Positions 9,907 to 19,517 are shown, numbered from the stretch's first letter. The stretch: 64,000 nucleotides of DNA from Candidatus Endomicrobiellum cryptotermitis (GCA_031257835.1 JAIRNY010000012.1:1-64000), one strand, 5' to 3'. Notes: generated by a model not told the origin, from the sequence alone. Made by a program: numbers and translations.

Positions 9907-10193
9907 ATGAAAATGATGGATAAATTGTTAATAGGTTTTTTTGCTTATGTAGCTATGTATTGTGTAGTTGTAGTAAGACTGATAATAGTGTAGTGAAAAG
10001 AGAAAGTATAATTGCTCCGTCTTCAGAAACGTCTGTTGTAGCACCTGAGGTAGCTGCACAAAATTTAATAGCAAGGTTGGATGCAAGATCTGCTGCTTTT
10101 GATGGTACACAAAAAAGACCAAGACCAAGGACAAATCCTGGATCAGACCAAAAACCGTGCAGAAAATATTTAGGACATCATCATAATGGATGA
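9907..10193 (+). pseudogene. Small lipoprotein gene interrupted by a frameshift in a T tract
   Basis: AGGAG is followed by ATG at 9907 and the start of a signal peptide (MKMMDKLLIGFF). The frame then runs into a stop. Seven T residues (9936-9942) lie at the break. One extra T would continue the frame as CLCSYVLCSCSKTDNSVV, which places a lipobox (VLCS) and a Cys at the expected site before a polar, Pro/Arg-rich tail ending RKYLGHHHNG at 10193. The mature protein would have about 75 residues and no domain I recognise. The gene may be dead, phase-variable, or read by slippage. The sequence alone cannot decide. Confidence 0.55.
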
Positions 10194-10346
10194 ATGAAGT
10201 AAATACTTATGAGACTGGGGAGAGGAAAGAACGTTTAAAATCGTCTTTAGAAAAAAATTGCTAAGTATAGAGGATGGTCCATTAAATAACAATTAGTATA
10301 GGAATAATTGAAACTTTTTAATACAAAATGATAAACTAATGCAGTT

Positions 10347-10853
10347 ATGGCAATATTAAATATAGAAAAGTACGGTAGCAAAATTTTAAGGCAAAAATCT
10401 AAACATGTTGACAAAATAACCAAAGACATAAAGTTACTTGCTAAAGATATGGTAGAAACAATGTACTTTGCTAAAGGTGTTGGTCTTGCTGCACCTCAAG
10501 TAGGGCAACTTTTAAGGTTTTGTGTTATAGATGTAAGTCAAGATCAGAAATCGCCAATAGTTATGATTAACCCAGAAATTGTTTTTGGAGAAGATAAAAA
10601 GATTCTAAATGAAGGATGTTTGTCTATTCCTGAATTTTATGAAAAGGTAAAGCGTTTTGATAAAGTTATTGCTAATTATACGGATTTGGATGGCAGCAAA
10701 AAAGAAGTTAAAGCTCAAGGGGTTCTTGCTGTGGCTATTCAACACGAAGTAGACCATTTAGATGCGAAACTTTTTATAGACTATTTGCCAGATTTTAAAA
10801 GAAAAGTGATAGAAAAAGAAATAAAAAGAAAAAAGAAAGCAGGCAACTGGTGA
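10347..10853 (+). CDS. def: Peptide deformylase
   Basis: Removes the formyl group from the N-terminal methionine of new proteins at the ribosome exit. All three deformylase motifs are present: GVGLAAPQVG near residue 45, EGCLSIP near 91 with the metal-binding Cys, and QHEVDHL near 132 with the two His ligands and catalytic Glu. The 168-residue length is normal. The start follows NYT-free AT-rich sequence without a strong RBS. The stop overlaps the GTG start of fmt, the opposite step of the formyl cycle, which is a classic conserved pair. Confidence 0.95.
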   Translation: MAILNIEKYGSKILRQKSKHVDKITKDIKLLAKDMVETMYFAKGVGLAAPQVGQLLRFCVIDVSQDQKSPIVMINPEIVFGEDKKILNEGCLSIPEFYEKVKRFDKVIANYTDLDGSKKEVKAQGVLAVAIQHEVDHLDAKLFIDYLPDFKRKVIEKEIKRKKKAGNW

Positions 10854-11788
10854 AAGTTTTATTTTTTGGTACAGCTTCTATATCTAAATTTTATCTTGAA
10901 CATCTATATAGTAGTGGACACGAACTTTTTATTGTAACAATGCCAGACAAACCTGCATTAAGAGGGCAGCGTATTGTAAGTCCTGCAGTCAAGATTTTTG
11001 CTATAGAAAAAAGTATAAAATTTATTCAGTCTTTAAAGTTTGCTCAAGACGTGCAAGAAACTATAAAAAACTTTAACGCAGATGTTGGCATTGCAGTGTC
11101 TTATGGGAAACTTATACCAAGAAATATCTTTGCTTTACCAAAATATAGGACTTTTAATATACATTTTTCTCTGTTGCCAAAATATAGGGGAGCAGCACCT
11201 GTACAGCATGCTTTGCTTAACGGGGAAACAAAAACAGGTGTAACGTCTTTTTACATTGAAGATGGTTTAGACGCAGGCAATATTTTAGTGCAAAGGTCTG
11301 TTGACATAGAAAAAAAGGACAATGCACAAACTCTATTTAATAAGTTGGTCCCTATAGGCGTAGAAGTTATGGACCAAACTTTATCATTGTTAAAAAGTGA
11401 AAAAATTGTAATAATACCTCAAGGAGAGCCCACTTTTGCACCGACATTTAAGAAGGAAGATGGTTTAATAGATTGGTCAAAAAGTGCTAAACAACTATAC
11501 AACCAGTTTAGGGGCTTATACCTTTGGCCTGGAGTTTACTCAACGTTTATTGAAAATTGTGCAAAAAGTAAAAGAGTTAAATTTTTAGATTTTGAAATTG
11601 TAGATGAAGAATCTAAAAATAATAATTATGGGACAGTTGTTTCTATAGAAAAAAATGTAGGGTTTACCATTGCATGTGCGGTAGGAAAAATATTAGTTAC
11701 AAGACTCCAACCTGAAAATAAACCTATAATGTCTGCATGGTCTTTTGTTTTAGGCAGAACCTTAAAAGTTGGCAAAACTTTTAAATAG
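10850..11788 (+). CDS. fmt: Methionyl-tRNA formyltransferase
   Basis: Transfers formyl from 10-formyl-THF to Met-tRNA(fMet) for initiation. The 312-residue protein has the N-terminal formyltransferase domain with FFGTASISKFYLE, the signature NIHFSLLPKYRGAAPVQHAL near residue 100, and GVTSFYIEDGLDAGNIL carrying the catalytic Asp. The C-terminal OB-like domain binds tRNA (GLYLWPGVYSTF onwards). GTG start at 10850 overlaps the def stop, so the two are translationally coupled. The formyl donor is supplied through the folate pathway, to which folD at 44195 contributes. Confidence 0.94.
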   Translation: MKVLFFGTASISKFYLEHLYSSGHELFIVTMPDKPALRGQRIVSPAVKIFAIEKSIKFIQSLKFAQDVQETIKNFNADVGIAVSYGKLIPRNIFALPKYRTFNIHFSLLPKYRGAAPVQHALLNGETKTGVTSFYIEDGLDAGNILVQRSVDIEKKDNAQTLFNKLVPIGVEVMDQTLSLLKSEKIVIIPQGEPTFAPTFKKEDGLIDWSKSAKQLYNQFRGLYLWPGVYSTFIENCAKSKRVKFLDFEIVDEESKNNNYGTVVSIEKNVGFTIACAVGKILVTRLQPENKPIMSAWSFVLGRTLKVGKTFK

Positions 11789-11817
11789 TAAAGAATTGAG
11801 AATTCCAAAAAGCGCAT

Positions 11818-11837
11818 CTTGAGTGTTTAAACTCAAG
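11818..11837 (+). terminator. Hairpin after fmt, weak terminator candidate
   Basis: CTTGAGT and ACTCAAG form a 7-bp stem with a GTTTAA loop, 30 nt past the fmt stop. No U tract follows, so termination here would need Rho or be inefficient. Confidence 0.3.
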
Positions 11838-11897
11838 CAAATTAAGTGTTAAAGTATTGTGAGTTTTTATAAGTTTGTGTAAGTTAGGGAGGCTGTT

Positions 11898-12215
11898 ATG
11901 GCAATTGAAGTTAATGAAAGTACTTTTTCTCAAGAAGTGTTGTCTTCACAAAAACCAGTTTTAGTAGACTTTTGGGCACCTTGGTGCGGCCCTTGTAAAA
12001 TGCTTTCTCCAGTTATAGATGAGATTGCTGCAGAGTACGAAGGTAAAGCAAAAGTTGTTAAAGTAAATACCGATGCAAACATGTCTTTGTCTAGCCAATA
12101 CCAAATTGCATCTATTCCATGTTTAATATTATTTAAGGGTGGTAATGTAATCCAAAGAGTGGTAGGTTTTAGGTCTAAAAACGATCTAAAAAAATTAATA
12201 GACAGTGTGCTTTAA
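11898..12215 (+). CDS. trxA: Thioredoxin
   Basis: A 105-residue cytoplasmic thioredoxin. The active site WAPWCGPCKML is at residues 28-38, with the conserved Asp in VLVDFWAPW, the cis-Pro in IASIPCLILFKGG, and the typical C-terminal helix. It reduces disulfides in client enzymes and is recharged by the thioredoxin reductase encoded 32 bp downstream. RBS GGGAGG lies 6 bp before the ATG. The extra Cys before Leu in SIPCL is unusual at the cis-Pro neighbour, where Thr is common, but should not stop activity. Confidence 0.96.
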   Translation: MAIEVNESTFSQEVLSSQKPVLVDFWAPWCGPCKMLSPVIDEIAAEYEGKAKVVKVNTDANMSLSSQYQIASIPCLILFKGGNVIQRVVGFRSKNDLKKLIDSVL

Positions 12216-12247
12216 AAGTCCTTTAATTTCTAAGAAAGGGTGTAGAC

Positions 12248-13156
12248 ATGGTATATGATGTTATAATTATAGGAGCTGGCCCTGCTGGTCTTGCAGCAGC
12301 TATTTATTCTTCTAGAGCAAGGCTTAACACTTTATTAATAGAAAAAAATGGTTGCGGTGGACAAATGATTGTTACCGACCTGCTTGAAAATTATCCTGGC
12401 TTTAATGGCGGAATAAACGGGTTCGCTCTTGCTTTAAAATTGGAAGAACAAGCCAAAGAATTTGGCACAGAAATAATTTATGATGAAGTTGTAAGTGTAC
12501 AAGTTGGGAACATAAAAAATGTTGTAACGGTAAATGGTTCTTATCAAACAAAAACGATTATTATAGCTTCAGGCACGCACGTAAAAAAAATGAACATTCC
12601 CGGCGAGTCTGCTTTTATAGGTAAAGGTGTATCTTTTTGCGCTACCTGCGACGCTCCATTTTATAAGGATAAAGATGTGGTTGTTATAGGTGGCGGGGAT
12701 TCTGCTATTCAAGAAGCTATATATTTATCCAAGTTTGCCAAAAATGTAATAATTGTGCACAGAAAAGATTCTTTAAAAGCAGCAAAAATTTTACAAGAAA
12801 GACTGTTATCTTACAATAATATTTCTATAGTGTATAATAGTGTACCTAACGAAATTGTTGGTACAAGTTCTATAGAAAAAATAAGAATAACTAATATTAA
12901 AACAAGTCAAGTGCAAGAACTAAACGCAAATGGTGTTTTTGTTTTTATAGGTTTATTGCCAAACACAGACTTTATTACAAACATTTCGTTAGATGATGAG
13001 GGGTATGTTATTACAGACGAAAATATGTGCACTTCTATTGCTGGGATTTTTGCTTGTGGAGATGTAAGAAAAAAGCAGTTAAGACAAGTAGTAACTGCAA
13101 CTTCAGATGGAGCTCAAGCAGCAGTAAGTGCAGGGCACTACTTAGAAACTTTATGA
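12248..13156 (+). CDS. trxB: Thioredoxin reductase
   Basis: An FAD flavoprotein of 302 residues that passes electrons from NAD(P)H to TrxA. The FAD motif VIIIGAGPAGLAAAIYSSRA is at the N-terminus, the redox pair is in SFCATCDAPFY near residue 130, and the pyridine-nucleotide loop is VVVIGGGDSAIQEA. The FAD-closing motif GIFACGDVR is near residue 265. All domains are complete. It follows trxA directly, and its stop overlaps the polA start (ATGA). Whether it uses NADPH or NADH is not clear. The HRKDSLKAA segment, in place of a fuller Arg-rich NADPH motif, leaves this open. Confidence 0.95.
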   Translation: MVYDVIIIGAGPAGLAAAIYSSRARLNTLLIEKNGCGGQMIVTDLLENYPGFNGGINGFALALKLEEQAKEFGTEIIYDEVVSVQVGNIKNVVTVNGSYQTKTIIIASGTHVKKMNIPGESAFIGKGVSFCATCDAPFYKDKDVVVIGGGDSAIQEAIYLSKFAKNVIIVHRKDSLKAAKILQERLLSYNNISIVYNSVPNEIVGTSSIEKIRITNIKTSQVQELNANGVFVFIGLLPNTDFITNISLDDEGYVITDENMCTSIAGIFACGDVRKKQLRQVVTATSDGAQAAVSAGHYLETL

Positions 13157-15882
13157 AAAGATTTTTTATAATAGATGGCAACGCTTATATACATAGAGCA
13201 TATCATGCTTTGCCGCCGCTTACTACTACTAACAATCAGCAGGTTAATGCAGTTTACGGTTTTATAAAATTGCTATTTAAAATAAAAAATAACTTTAAAC
13301 CGGACTTTATGATTGTTTGTTTTGATTTCCCGTCAAAAAATTTTAGACATCAAATATTTGTAGAGTACAAAGCAAACAGAAAGCCTCTAGAAGTTGGTCT
13401 TATAAGCCAAATGCCCATAGCAAGGGAAGTCGTCGACGGTTTAGATATTAAAAAGATAGAAATAAAAGGTTACGAGTCTGACGACTTAATCGCAACTCTT
13501 GTAGAAAAAAATAAGCAAAACAACGTTGAAACTGTTATAGTAACTGGCGATAAAGATATTTTACAGCTTGTTGATAATAGTCAAAATGTTTTAGTTTGGA
13601 ACGATTCCAAAGATGTAATGTACGATGATAATAAAGTTGTAGAAAAGTATGGCATTTCTCCTGTCCAAATTGTAGACATGCTGTCTTTGATGGGAGACAG
13701 TGTTGATAATGTGCCAGGCATAAAAGGTATTGGCGAAAAAACAGCAATAAAACTTGTACAAGAATATAACACGTTAGAAAATATTTTAAAGAATGCTAGT
13801 TCTATAAAGGGCAATGTTGGCAAACTATTGTGCCAATATCGGGATAGTGCTTTGCTTAGCAAAAAGTTGGTAGAACTAAAAAAAGATGTACCTTTAGAAT
13901 ATAATTTGGAAGACTTTCGAACTAAAAACTTAAATTTAGATAAAGCAATTTCTTTTTTTGAAAAGTACGAGTTTAAAAGTTTAATAGAGAAAGTTAGTCC
14001 AAAAGTAAACAGTAATATGAAATCAAATCAAGAAAAAGATTCGCAATTAAACAATTCTTTTGAAATCAGTTTTGAAGTTGTTTCTTCAATACAAAAAGCC
14101 ACTGAAATAGCATCTCTTATACAGGAAACAAAAATATTTTCATTAAAAACGGTAACTTCTTTACAAGATTCTTTAAAAGCTCAAATAGTTGGTGTTAGTT
14201 TGTCTATAGAGCATGAAAAAAACATAAAATCTTTTTATTTCCCTATAGGGCATAGTGACTTAACTGCTTGGCAAATTACTTTAAAAGAATTTGAATCAAT
14301 TTTTAAGCCTATTTTTATTTCGGTTGAAATAAAAATAATAGGTCACGATTTAAAACAAGAAAGAAACATATACAGTACTAACAAGATAACGTCAAACAAC
14401 ATGTTTTTTGACACTATGTTAGCGGCTTATTGTTTAAACTCTCAAGAGTCGCACGATATTTTTGATATTGCAAAAAAATATTTAAACTTTCATGTTGATG
14501 ACGCATATCTTGCTAAAAACATAAGAAAAGTTATTTTTGCTGACGCTCCTGCAGAATTTTGTGCAAAGTATGCAAGCACAGTTTCTTGTTTGGCGTTTAC
14601 AATTTACAAAGTTTTTTATAGCCAAATTGAAAAAAATAAACTAACAAATCTCTTTTTTGACATAGAAATGCCTTTAATTGAAGTTCTTTCAGAGATGGAA
14701 ATAGCTGGTATAAAAGTGGACCATTCTTTTTTGCATAAATTTAATGAGCAAATAGTCTTAGAACTTAAAAAAAGTGAACATGAAATATATAAAATTGCTG
14801 ACAAAGAATTTAATATTAACTCTCCAAGACAGCTTGCAAATATAATGTTTGAAAAGCTCCAGCTCCCTATCATTAAAAAAACAAAAACAGGATATTCTAC
14901 AGACGAAGAAGTGTTGTTAGAACTTTCATCGTATAAAATCGCATCTGAGATCTTAAAGTATAGAGAATTGCAGAAAATAAAAAGCACGTACATAGACCCA
15001 ATAACAAACTATTGTGCTTATTATGGAGACAGAATTCATACTGTTTTTAATCAAGCTATTACAACTACAGGACGACTTTCTTCTACAGAGCCGAATTTGC
15101 AAAATATTCCTATAAAGTCTACATACGGTAAAAAGTTTAGGAAAGTTTTTATAGCTAAAGAAGAAACAGTTTTTGTTTCTGCAGACTACTCTCAAATAGA
15201 CTTAAGAGTCTTAGCCCACCTTTCAGGAGATAAAAAACTTATAGAGGACTTTAATAACGGAGCAGATATTCACAACGCTACAGCAAGGGAAATTTTTAAT
15301 ATACCAGAACCAGAGCCATTACCAGAAAATTTAAGAAGTGCAGCAAAAGCGATTAATTTTGGAATAGTCTATGGGATATCGCCTTTTGGTCTTTCAAGAC
15401 AGTTGAACGTTAACATACTGCAAGCAAAAGAGTACATAGACAACTATCTTGCAAGATATGAAGGTGTAAAACTTTGGATGAGTCAAGTTGTTAGCCAAGC
15501 TTTAAAAAGAGGGTATGTGTGTACTATAACAGGCAGGATGAGGTACATGCCAGAACTTACATCACCGATAACAAGAATAAAAAATGCAGGTGAAAGAATT
15601 GCTTTAAATATGCCTGTGCAGGGAAGCTCTGCAGACATAATAAAAATTGCAATGATAAACATTTACAAAGAACTTAAAAAAAATAATCGCAAATCTTTAA
15701 TGTTACTTCAAGTTCATGATGACCTTCTTTTTGAGGTCCCCAAAAAAGAAAAAGAAAACTTAATTTCTCTTATAAAAGAAAAAATGGAAAATGTTGTTAG
15801 TTTAAAAGTGCCGTTGTTTGTAGATATAAAAGTTGGTGCTAATTGGGGCCAAATGCAAAAATATGGGTATTTTAATAGTTGA
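13153..15882 (+). CDS. polA: DNA polymerase I (proofreading motifs lost)
   Basis: A 909-residue family A polymerase for Okazaki fragment maturation and repair. The ATG at 13153 overlaps the trxB stop. An upstream in-frame extension covers trxB and is not used. Residues 1-290 are the 5' nuclease (IIDGNAYIHRAYHALPPL, YESDDLIATL, VTGDKDILQLV, GIKGIGEKTA). Residues about 300-500 have the 3'-5' exonuclease fold without its acidic residues: the DxE site reads FSLKTVTS and the later metal Asp sites are replaced. The polymerase domain is intact: motif A SADYSQIDLRVLAHLSG, motif B RSAAKAINFGIVYG and motif C QVHDDLLFEV. It should polymerise and have 5' nuclease activity without proofreading, as in Taq-type enzymes. 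Confidence 0.95.
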   Translation: MKRFFIIDGNAYIHRAYHALPPLTTTNNQQVNAVYGFIKLLFKIKNNFKPDFMIVCFDFPSKNFRHQIFVEYKANRKPLEVGLISQMPIAREVVDGLDIKKIEIKGYESDDLIATLVEKNKQNNVETVIVTGDKDILQLVDNSQNVLVWNDSKDVMYDDNKVVEKYGISPVQIVDMLSLMGDSVDNVPGIKGIGEKTAIKLVQEYNTLENILKNASSIKGNVGKLLCQYRDSALLSKKLVELKKDVPLEYNLEDFRTKNLNLDKAISFFEKYEFKSLIEKVSPKVNSNMKSNQEKDSQLNNSFEISFEVVSSIQKATEIASLIQETKIFSLKTVTSLQDSLKAQIVGVSLSIEHEKNIKSFYFPIGHSDLTAWQITLKEFESIFKPIFISVEIKIIGHDLKQERNIYSTNKITSNNMFFDTMLAAYCLNSQESHDIFDIAKKYLNFHVDDAYLAKNIRKVIFADAPAEFCAKYASTVSCLAFTIYKVFYSQIEKNKLTNLFFDIEMPLIEVLSEMEIAGIKVDHSFLHKFNEQIVLELKKSEHEIYKIADKEFNINSPRQLANIMFEKLQLPIIKKTKTGYSTDEEVLLELSSYKIASEILKYRELQKIKSTYIDPITNYCAYYGDRIHTVFNQAITTTGRLSSTEPNLQNIPIKSTYGKKFRKVFIAKEETVFVSADYSQIDLRVLAHLSGDKKLIEDFNNGADIHNATAREIFNIPEPEPLPENLRSAAKAINFGIVYGISPFGLSRQLNVNILQAKEYIDNYLARYEGVKLWMSQVVSQALKRGYVCTITGRMRYMPELTSPITRIKNAGERIALNMPVQGSSADIIKIAMINIYKELKKNNRKSLMLLQVHDDLLFEVPKKEKENLISLIKEKMENVVSLKVPLFVDIKVGANWGQMQKYGYFNS

Positions 15883-15913
15883 TTTTTTCGAAATTTGAGG
15901 GTTTGGAGTGTTA

Positions 15914-16510
15914 ATGATAGTGGGGTTGACTGGTGGTATTGCTACTGGCAAGACTGAAAGTGCAAAATATTTGCAAGAGTTAGGAGCTTATTGCATAGAC
16001 GCAGACTTAATATCTAAAGAGTTAACAAAGAAAGGTCTGCCGGCTTTCAATGATTTAGTAAAAGAATTTGGCGAAAATATTTTACTTTTAGATGGTTCTT
16101 TAGACAGAAAAAAGTTAGGTGATATTGTTTTTTCAAACAAGCAAGCAAAACTAAAAGTAGAAAAGATATTGCATGCTTACATAATTTCTTGTATTAACGA
16201 AATTGTTTTAGCAGAAAAATATAAACAGAGCTTAATAATTATAAACGCTCCACTTCTTTTTGAAGTAGGGTTAGACAGAATTTGCGATAAAATTGTTGTG
16301 GTATGGGCTCCTTATAAAATAGAAGTAACCAGACTTGCTATTAGAGACACTTTGAATACGCAAGAAGTCAAAAGAAGAATACAGTCCCAAATTCCTATAG
16401 AAAAAAAAATGGAACTAGCAGATTTTGTTATAGACAACTCTGGAACAAAACAAAAGTTAAAAAATAATATTATAAGTTTATATAAGTTGTTGACATATAA
16501 CTTAAAATAA
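15914..16510 (+). CDS. coaE: Dephospho-CoA kinase
   Basis: The last step of coenzyme A synthesis, phosphorylating the 3'-OH of dephospho-CoA. The P-loop GLTGGIATGKTESAKYL opens the protein. The DADLISKEL motif, the LL(F/D)G-like region FGENILLLDG and the lid helices follow, and ~198 residues is normal. I place the start at ATG 15914 because GGAG lies 5 bp before it. A GTG six bases earlier would leave no room for the ribosome site. It sits 31 bp after polA and probably shares its transcript. Its 3' end contains the putative rho promoter. Confidence 0.92.
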   Translation: MIVGLTGGIATGKTESAKYLQELGAYCIDADLISKELTKKGLPAFNDLVKEFGENILLLDGSLDRKKLGDIVFSNKQAKLKVEKILHAYIISCINEIVLAEKYKQSLIIINAPLLFEVGLDRICDKIVVVWAPYKIEVTRLAIRDTLNTQEVKRRIQSQIPIEKKMELADFVIDNSGTKQKLKNNIISLYKLLTYNLK

Positions 16511-16518
16511 TATACTAT
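16490..16518 (+). promoter_or_regulatory. Consensus promoter for rho inside the coaE 3' end
   Basis: TTGACA (16490-16495), exactly 17 bp, then TACTAT (16513-16518). The long leader from here to the rho ATG (about 150 nt) leaves room for the autoregulation by attenuation known for rho in other bacteria. That part is inference. Confidence 0.6.
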
Positions 16519-16673
16519 AAATTAGCTTAATCTACGTAATAAGAGTTTTTCAAGTCTATAATTGTTGATTTAAATCAATTCAATTTAACATGCAGGAAAA
16601 ATCAATTATAATAATCCTATTTGCAAAGAACAATCAAAGAGTTTTGACAGCTTTAGAACGTTGGAGGGAGTTA

Positions 16674-17963
16674 ATGGGAAAAGATAGGCCTATGAATGTG
16701 TCAGTTTTATCTAAGCGTACTATGGCAGAATTGGTAGAAATTGCAAAAAATTTAAAACTTAACAACGTTGCAGGGTTAAGAAAACAAGAACTTATAGCGC
16801 AAATTTTTGAAGCTCAATCAAAAGCCAATAAACTAGTTTATGATGAAGGTGTCTTAGAAATTTTGCCTGACGGTTTTGGTTTTTTACGTTCTCCAGACTA
16901 CAATTATCTTCCAGGTCCAGACGATATATATATATCTCCTTCCCAAATTAAGAAATTTGCTCTAAGAAAAGGTGACACTGTTGCAGGGTATGTTCGTCCA
17001 CCTCAAGCTCAACAAGAACGATATTTCGCATTACTTCAAGTGAAATCAATTAACGGACAAGAAGATCTAGATCATATAAGAGATAGAGTCCTTTTTGATA
17101 ATTTAACTCCTCTTTATCCGAACGAGAAAATAGTTTTGGAAACAAAAAAAGAAGAAGTGCCTACAAGAGTTATAGATATGCTAGTCCCTATTGGTAAAGG
17201 GCAAAGAGTTTTAATTAATGCTGCTCCTAGAACTGGAAAAACAGTCCTTTTACAGAAAATAGCAAATGCTATAACAGAGAACAATCCTGACATTACACTT
17301 ATGGTGTTGCTTATAGATGAAAGACCAGAAGAAGTTACAGATATGCAACGTTCTGTTAAAGGTGAAGTTATTTCTTCAACTTTTGATGAACCTTCAGACA
17401 GACATATTCAAGTTGCAGAGATGGTAATAGAAAAAGCTAAAAGAATAGTAGAAAATGGCAGAGATGTAGTTGTGTTGTTAGACTCTATTACAAGGCTTGC
17501 TAGAGCATATAACACGGCCATACCTTCAAGTGGAAGAGTTCTTTCAGGCGGATTAGATTCTAATGCGCTTCAACGGCCCAAAAGGTTTTTTGGTGCAGCC
17601 AGAAACATAGAAGAAGGCGGTAGTCTTACAATTATAGGCACAGCGCTTGTTGAAACTGGCAGTAGAATGGACGATGTTATATTTGAAGAATTTAAAGGTA
17701 CAGGTAATTGTGAGATTTATTTGGACAGAAAGCTTGCAGATAGAAGAATTTTTCCTGCTATAGACTTACTGCGTTCAGGCACTAGAAAAGAAGAATTGCT
17801 ATTAAACGAAGATGAGAAAAATAAAATGTGGATAATAAGAAAATGGATGAACTCGATGAATTCTATAGAAGTTATGGAAGAACTTAGTAAACGTTTACGC
17901 AATTCAAAATCTAATAAAGACTTCTTAAAACAGATGGAACTTGCCAGCATGGAAGGTTTGTGA
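16674..17963 (+). CDS. rho: Transcription termination factor Rho
   Basis: Hexameric RNA helicase that ends transcription at unstructured C-rich RNA. I start it at 16674, where GGAGGG precedes the ATG. Twenty-eight further codons upstream are open but lack a ribosome site and conserved sequence. The 429 residues contain the N-terminal helical domain ([20 protein letters not shown]), an OB-type RNA-binding domain with [20 protein letters not shown], and the ATPase core with Walker [16 protein letters not shown]. Walker [17 protein letters not shown], the Q-loop and R-loop ([20 protein letters not shown]) follow. Complete and typical. Confidence 0.96.
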   Translation: MGKDRPMNVSVLSKRTMAELVEIAKNLKLNNVAGLRKQELIAQIFEAQSKANKLVYDEGVLEILPDGFGFLRSPDYNYLPGPDDIYISPSQIKKFALRKGDTVAGYVRPPQAQQERYFALLQVKSINGQEDLDHIRDRVLFDNLTPLYPNEKIVLETKKEEVPTRVIDMLVPIGKGQRVLINAAPRTGKTVLLQKIANAITENNPDITLMVLLIDERPEEVTDMQRSVKGEVISSTFDEPSDRHIQVAEMVIEKAKRIVENGRDVVVLLDSITRLARAYNTAIPSSGRVLSGGLDSNALQRPKRFFGAARNIEEGGSLTIIGTALVETGSRMDDVIFEEFKGTGNCEIYLDRKLADRRIFPAIDLLRSGTRKEELLLNEDEKNKMWIIRKWMNSMNSIEVMEELSKRLRNSKSNKDFLKQMELASMEGL

Positions 17964-18087
17964 TTTGTTATAGGTTATATCACATAACTGCTCAATACAA
18001 GTTCAATATTTAGCAATATTGTAAAATTTCTCGTTAAAATAATAGATATTTCTCTAGGCATATACTTTAATTTGTGTTGTTTTATCT

Positions 18088-18231
18088 TCAAATTTGAATT
18101 TTCAAAAGTTCTTTTAATTTTTCTTGCAATAATTTTTTGTCAGTTAAATGTATTTTATATTCTGCAACCGTGGCAGGTTTTATTGCTCTGTTTAAAGCAT
18201 GCTCTATAACTTCATTGTCTTTGTTCTCTTA
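18088..18231 (-). pseudogene. C-terminal scrap of a DUF1016/PDDEXK (YhcG-like) nuclease
   Basis: A minus-strand frame reads ENKDNEVIEHALNRAIKPAT, then VAEYKIHLTDKKLLQEKLKE. This is the characteristic end of the DUF1016 (PDDEXK, YhcG) family, found as accessory nucleases often near restriction or toxin genes. Only about 45 codons survive. No catalytic core or N-terminal DNA-binding part is found upstream. The assignment rests on motif memory of this family end. Sequence between this scrap and the rho gene shows nothing else. Confidence 0.5.
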
Positions 18232-18251
18232 AATCCGGTCAAATCAGGTAA
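18231..18251 (-). repeat. Copy of the TACCTGACTTGACC repeat
   Basis: The reverse complement reads TTACCTGATTTGACCGGATT, close to the ends of the MITE-like element at 9761. No partner in inverted orientation was found nearby, so this is a solo end. Confidence 0.5.
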
Positions 18252-18348
18252 AAATTTAATTGTCCTAAATGTTTAGATTTAAATTTCACATCGAATTTAG
18301 GTATAATTGCTTCATTGGCAAAGATATGAAATAGTTAGTTGTACAAGA

Positions 18349-18442
18349 GGGCCGCAGTGGAACGAATAAGGAGCACAAGTGTGCGGCGGGTGCGAGAAGA
18401 GTGAGCACCCCGGAACAGGGTCTTGCCCCTGACGGGGAGGTT
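18349..18442 (+). ncRNA. GC-rich structured element, copy 1 (upstream of tRNA-Ala)
   Basis: A GC-rich block in an AT-rich context, about 90% identical over ~66 nt to a second block at 19518. GCCGCA near 18351 can pair with TGCGGC near 18382, and GGGTGC/GCACCC forms the next hairpin. A further CAGGG/CCCTG hairpin follows. A TATAAT box lies at 18302-18307 in a sequence (AATTTAGGTATAATTG) almost identical to that before copy 2. It ends about 30 bp before tRNA-Ala. The fold and covariation argue for an RNA product. Family unknown. Confidence 0.45.
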
Positions 18443-18470
18443 TATTGAAAAGTAAATGAGTGTGTATATT

Positions 18471-18543
<73 letters not shown>

Positions 18544-18682
18544 TTTTTACTCCGACTCATTTAGATTTCGTCTAAACTTCACTTCGTTTTAAGTTGTTCA
18601 GTAATTCTGAAACATTTATATTGAGTTTTGAAAATGCAAAACATTTTAAATCCAAATCTTTTAGCGACGCTCCAAATTGTTA

Positions 18683-19176
18683 TTATTTGCAAACAATTTG
18701 CAACGTGATTATATTTTTTGTCAGTTGCTCAAATTCAAGATCTTGATGACGGGAAACTATATTTGCTAAAGATAAATGATGTCTTTTTGACATCAGTTTA
18801 TTTATCATATCTTCTGTCATAGGTTGAGAGGAACTGCCTATACGGACAAAACAACCTGCTTCCGACCGTCCTTTTTGCTTTATGTAATACGGAGTTTCTG
18901 CTCTGCCTGCAACATTAACGATTATTGTTGTTTTGCCGTCTTGCTCTTTTGTCAAAATATCAAACAATCCCATAATACTTGGACGAATATTATTTATCAA
19001 TCTGTCTTTAATTTTTAGCTGCACTTTATCAGGATTAGAAATATCTATTATATGACTGTTATCTTTAATGCCAATCTGAATCCGCCACCTGTTGAATTAA
19101 GAAAAGCGACAACTTCTTTTTCCAAGTCATCGGTTAAGCTCTCTTTGTATTCTGTGTGCTTGTTTTTCATAAACAT
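18683..19176 (-). pseudogene. AlbA_2 (Schlafen-like) DNA-binding domain protein, frameshifted
   Basis: The minus strand starts at 19176 with an N-terminus KNKHTEYKESLTDDLEKEVV then AFLNSTGGG, the standard AlbA_2 opening, and loses frame just after the glycines near 19085. It resumes as IGIKDNSHIIDISNPDK, then YYIKQKGRSEAGCFVRIGSS with PMTEDMINKLM, all typical of this family (annotated as putative DNA-binding or RecG-like proteins). The C-terminal part is missing. Intact relatives are accessory regulators of uncertain role. A related relic lies at 54534. Confidence 0.75.
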
Positions 19177-19320
19177 AATTTAAAAAGATTTTGTAAATCT
19201 TTATCTTAAACTTTAAATAAGGTGGCTTCTGCGAGCTTGTTGATTGGGTTGAGTTCAGCTTTAGACTTTACTTTTTTACAGTCATTTAATTGTTAAAAAT
19301 GATTTAAATATGGACTAGTT

Positions 19321-19348
19321 TTGATTTTCTGTCCAATTTAAGTATAAT
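19321..19348 (+). promoter_or_regulatory. Promoter upstream of GC-rich element copy 2
   Basis: TTGATT (19321-19326), a 16-bp spacer and TATAAT (19343-19348). The -10 context AATTTAAGTATAATTG is nearly repeated before copy 1 at 18302, so the promoter was probably duplicated with the element. It could drive both the element and tRNA-Ser. Confidence 0.5.
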
Positions 19349-19517
19349 TGATAGCTTAAGCTTAAGAATTAAAAAAGTGCTAGGAGCGTAGATAGAAGAT
19401 AACAAAGGTGTTTGTGCAAGTGGTAACGTTCCAAGAAGTAGTTTAGCAATATTATGTAGAAGGGTATAAAAAAGGTATAACCCATTTGTATATAGTTAAA
19501 GAAGAGATGGCCGAGAA

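Noticed and set aside
13027-13152. Longer PolA start
   Set aside because: The extension lies wholly over trxB in another frame. The ATG at 13153 overlapping the trxB stop begins the conserved nuclease sequence.
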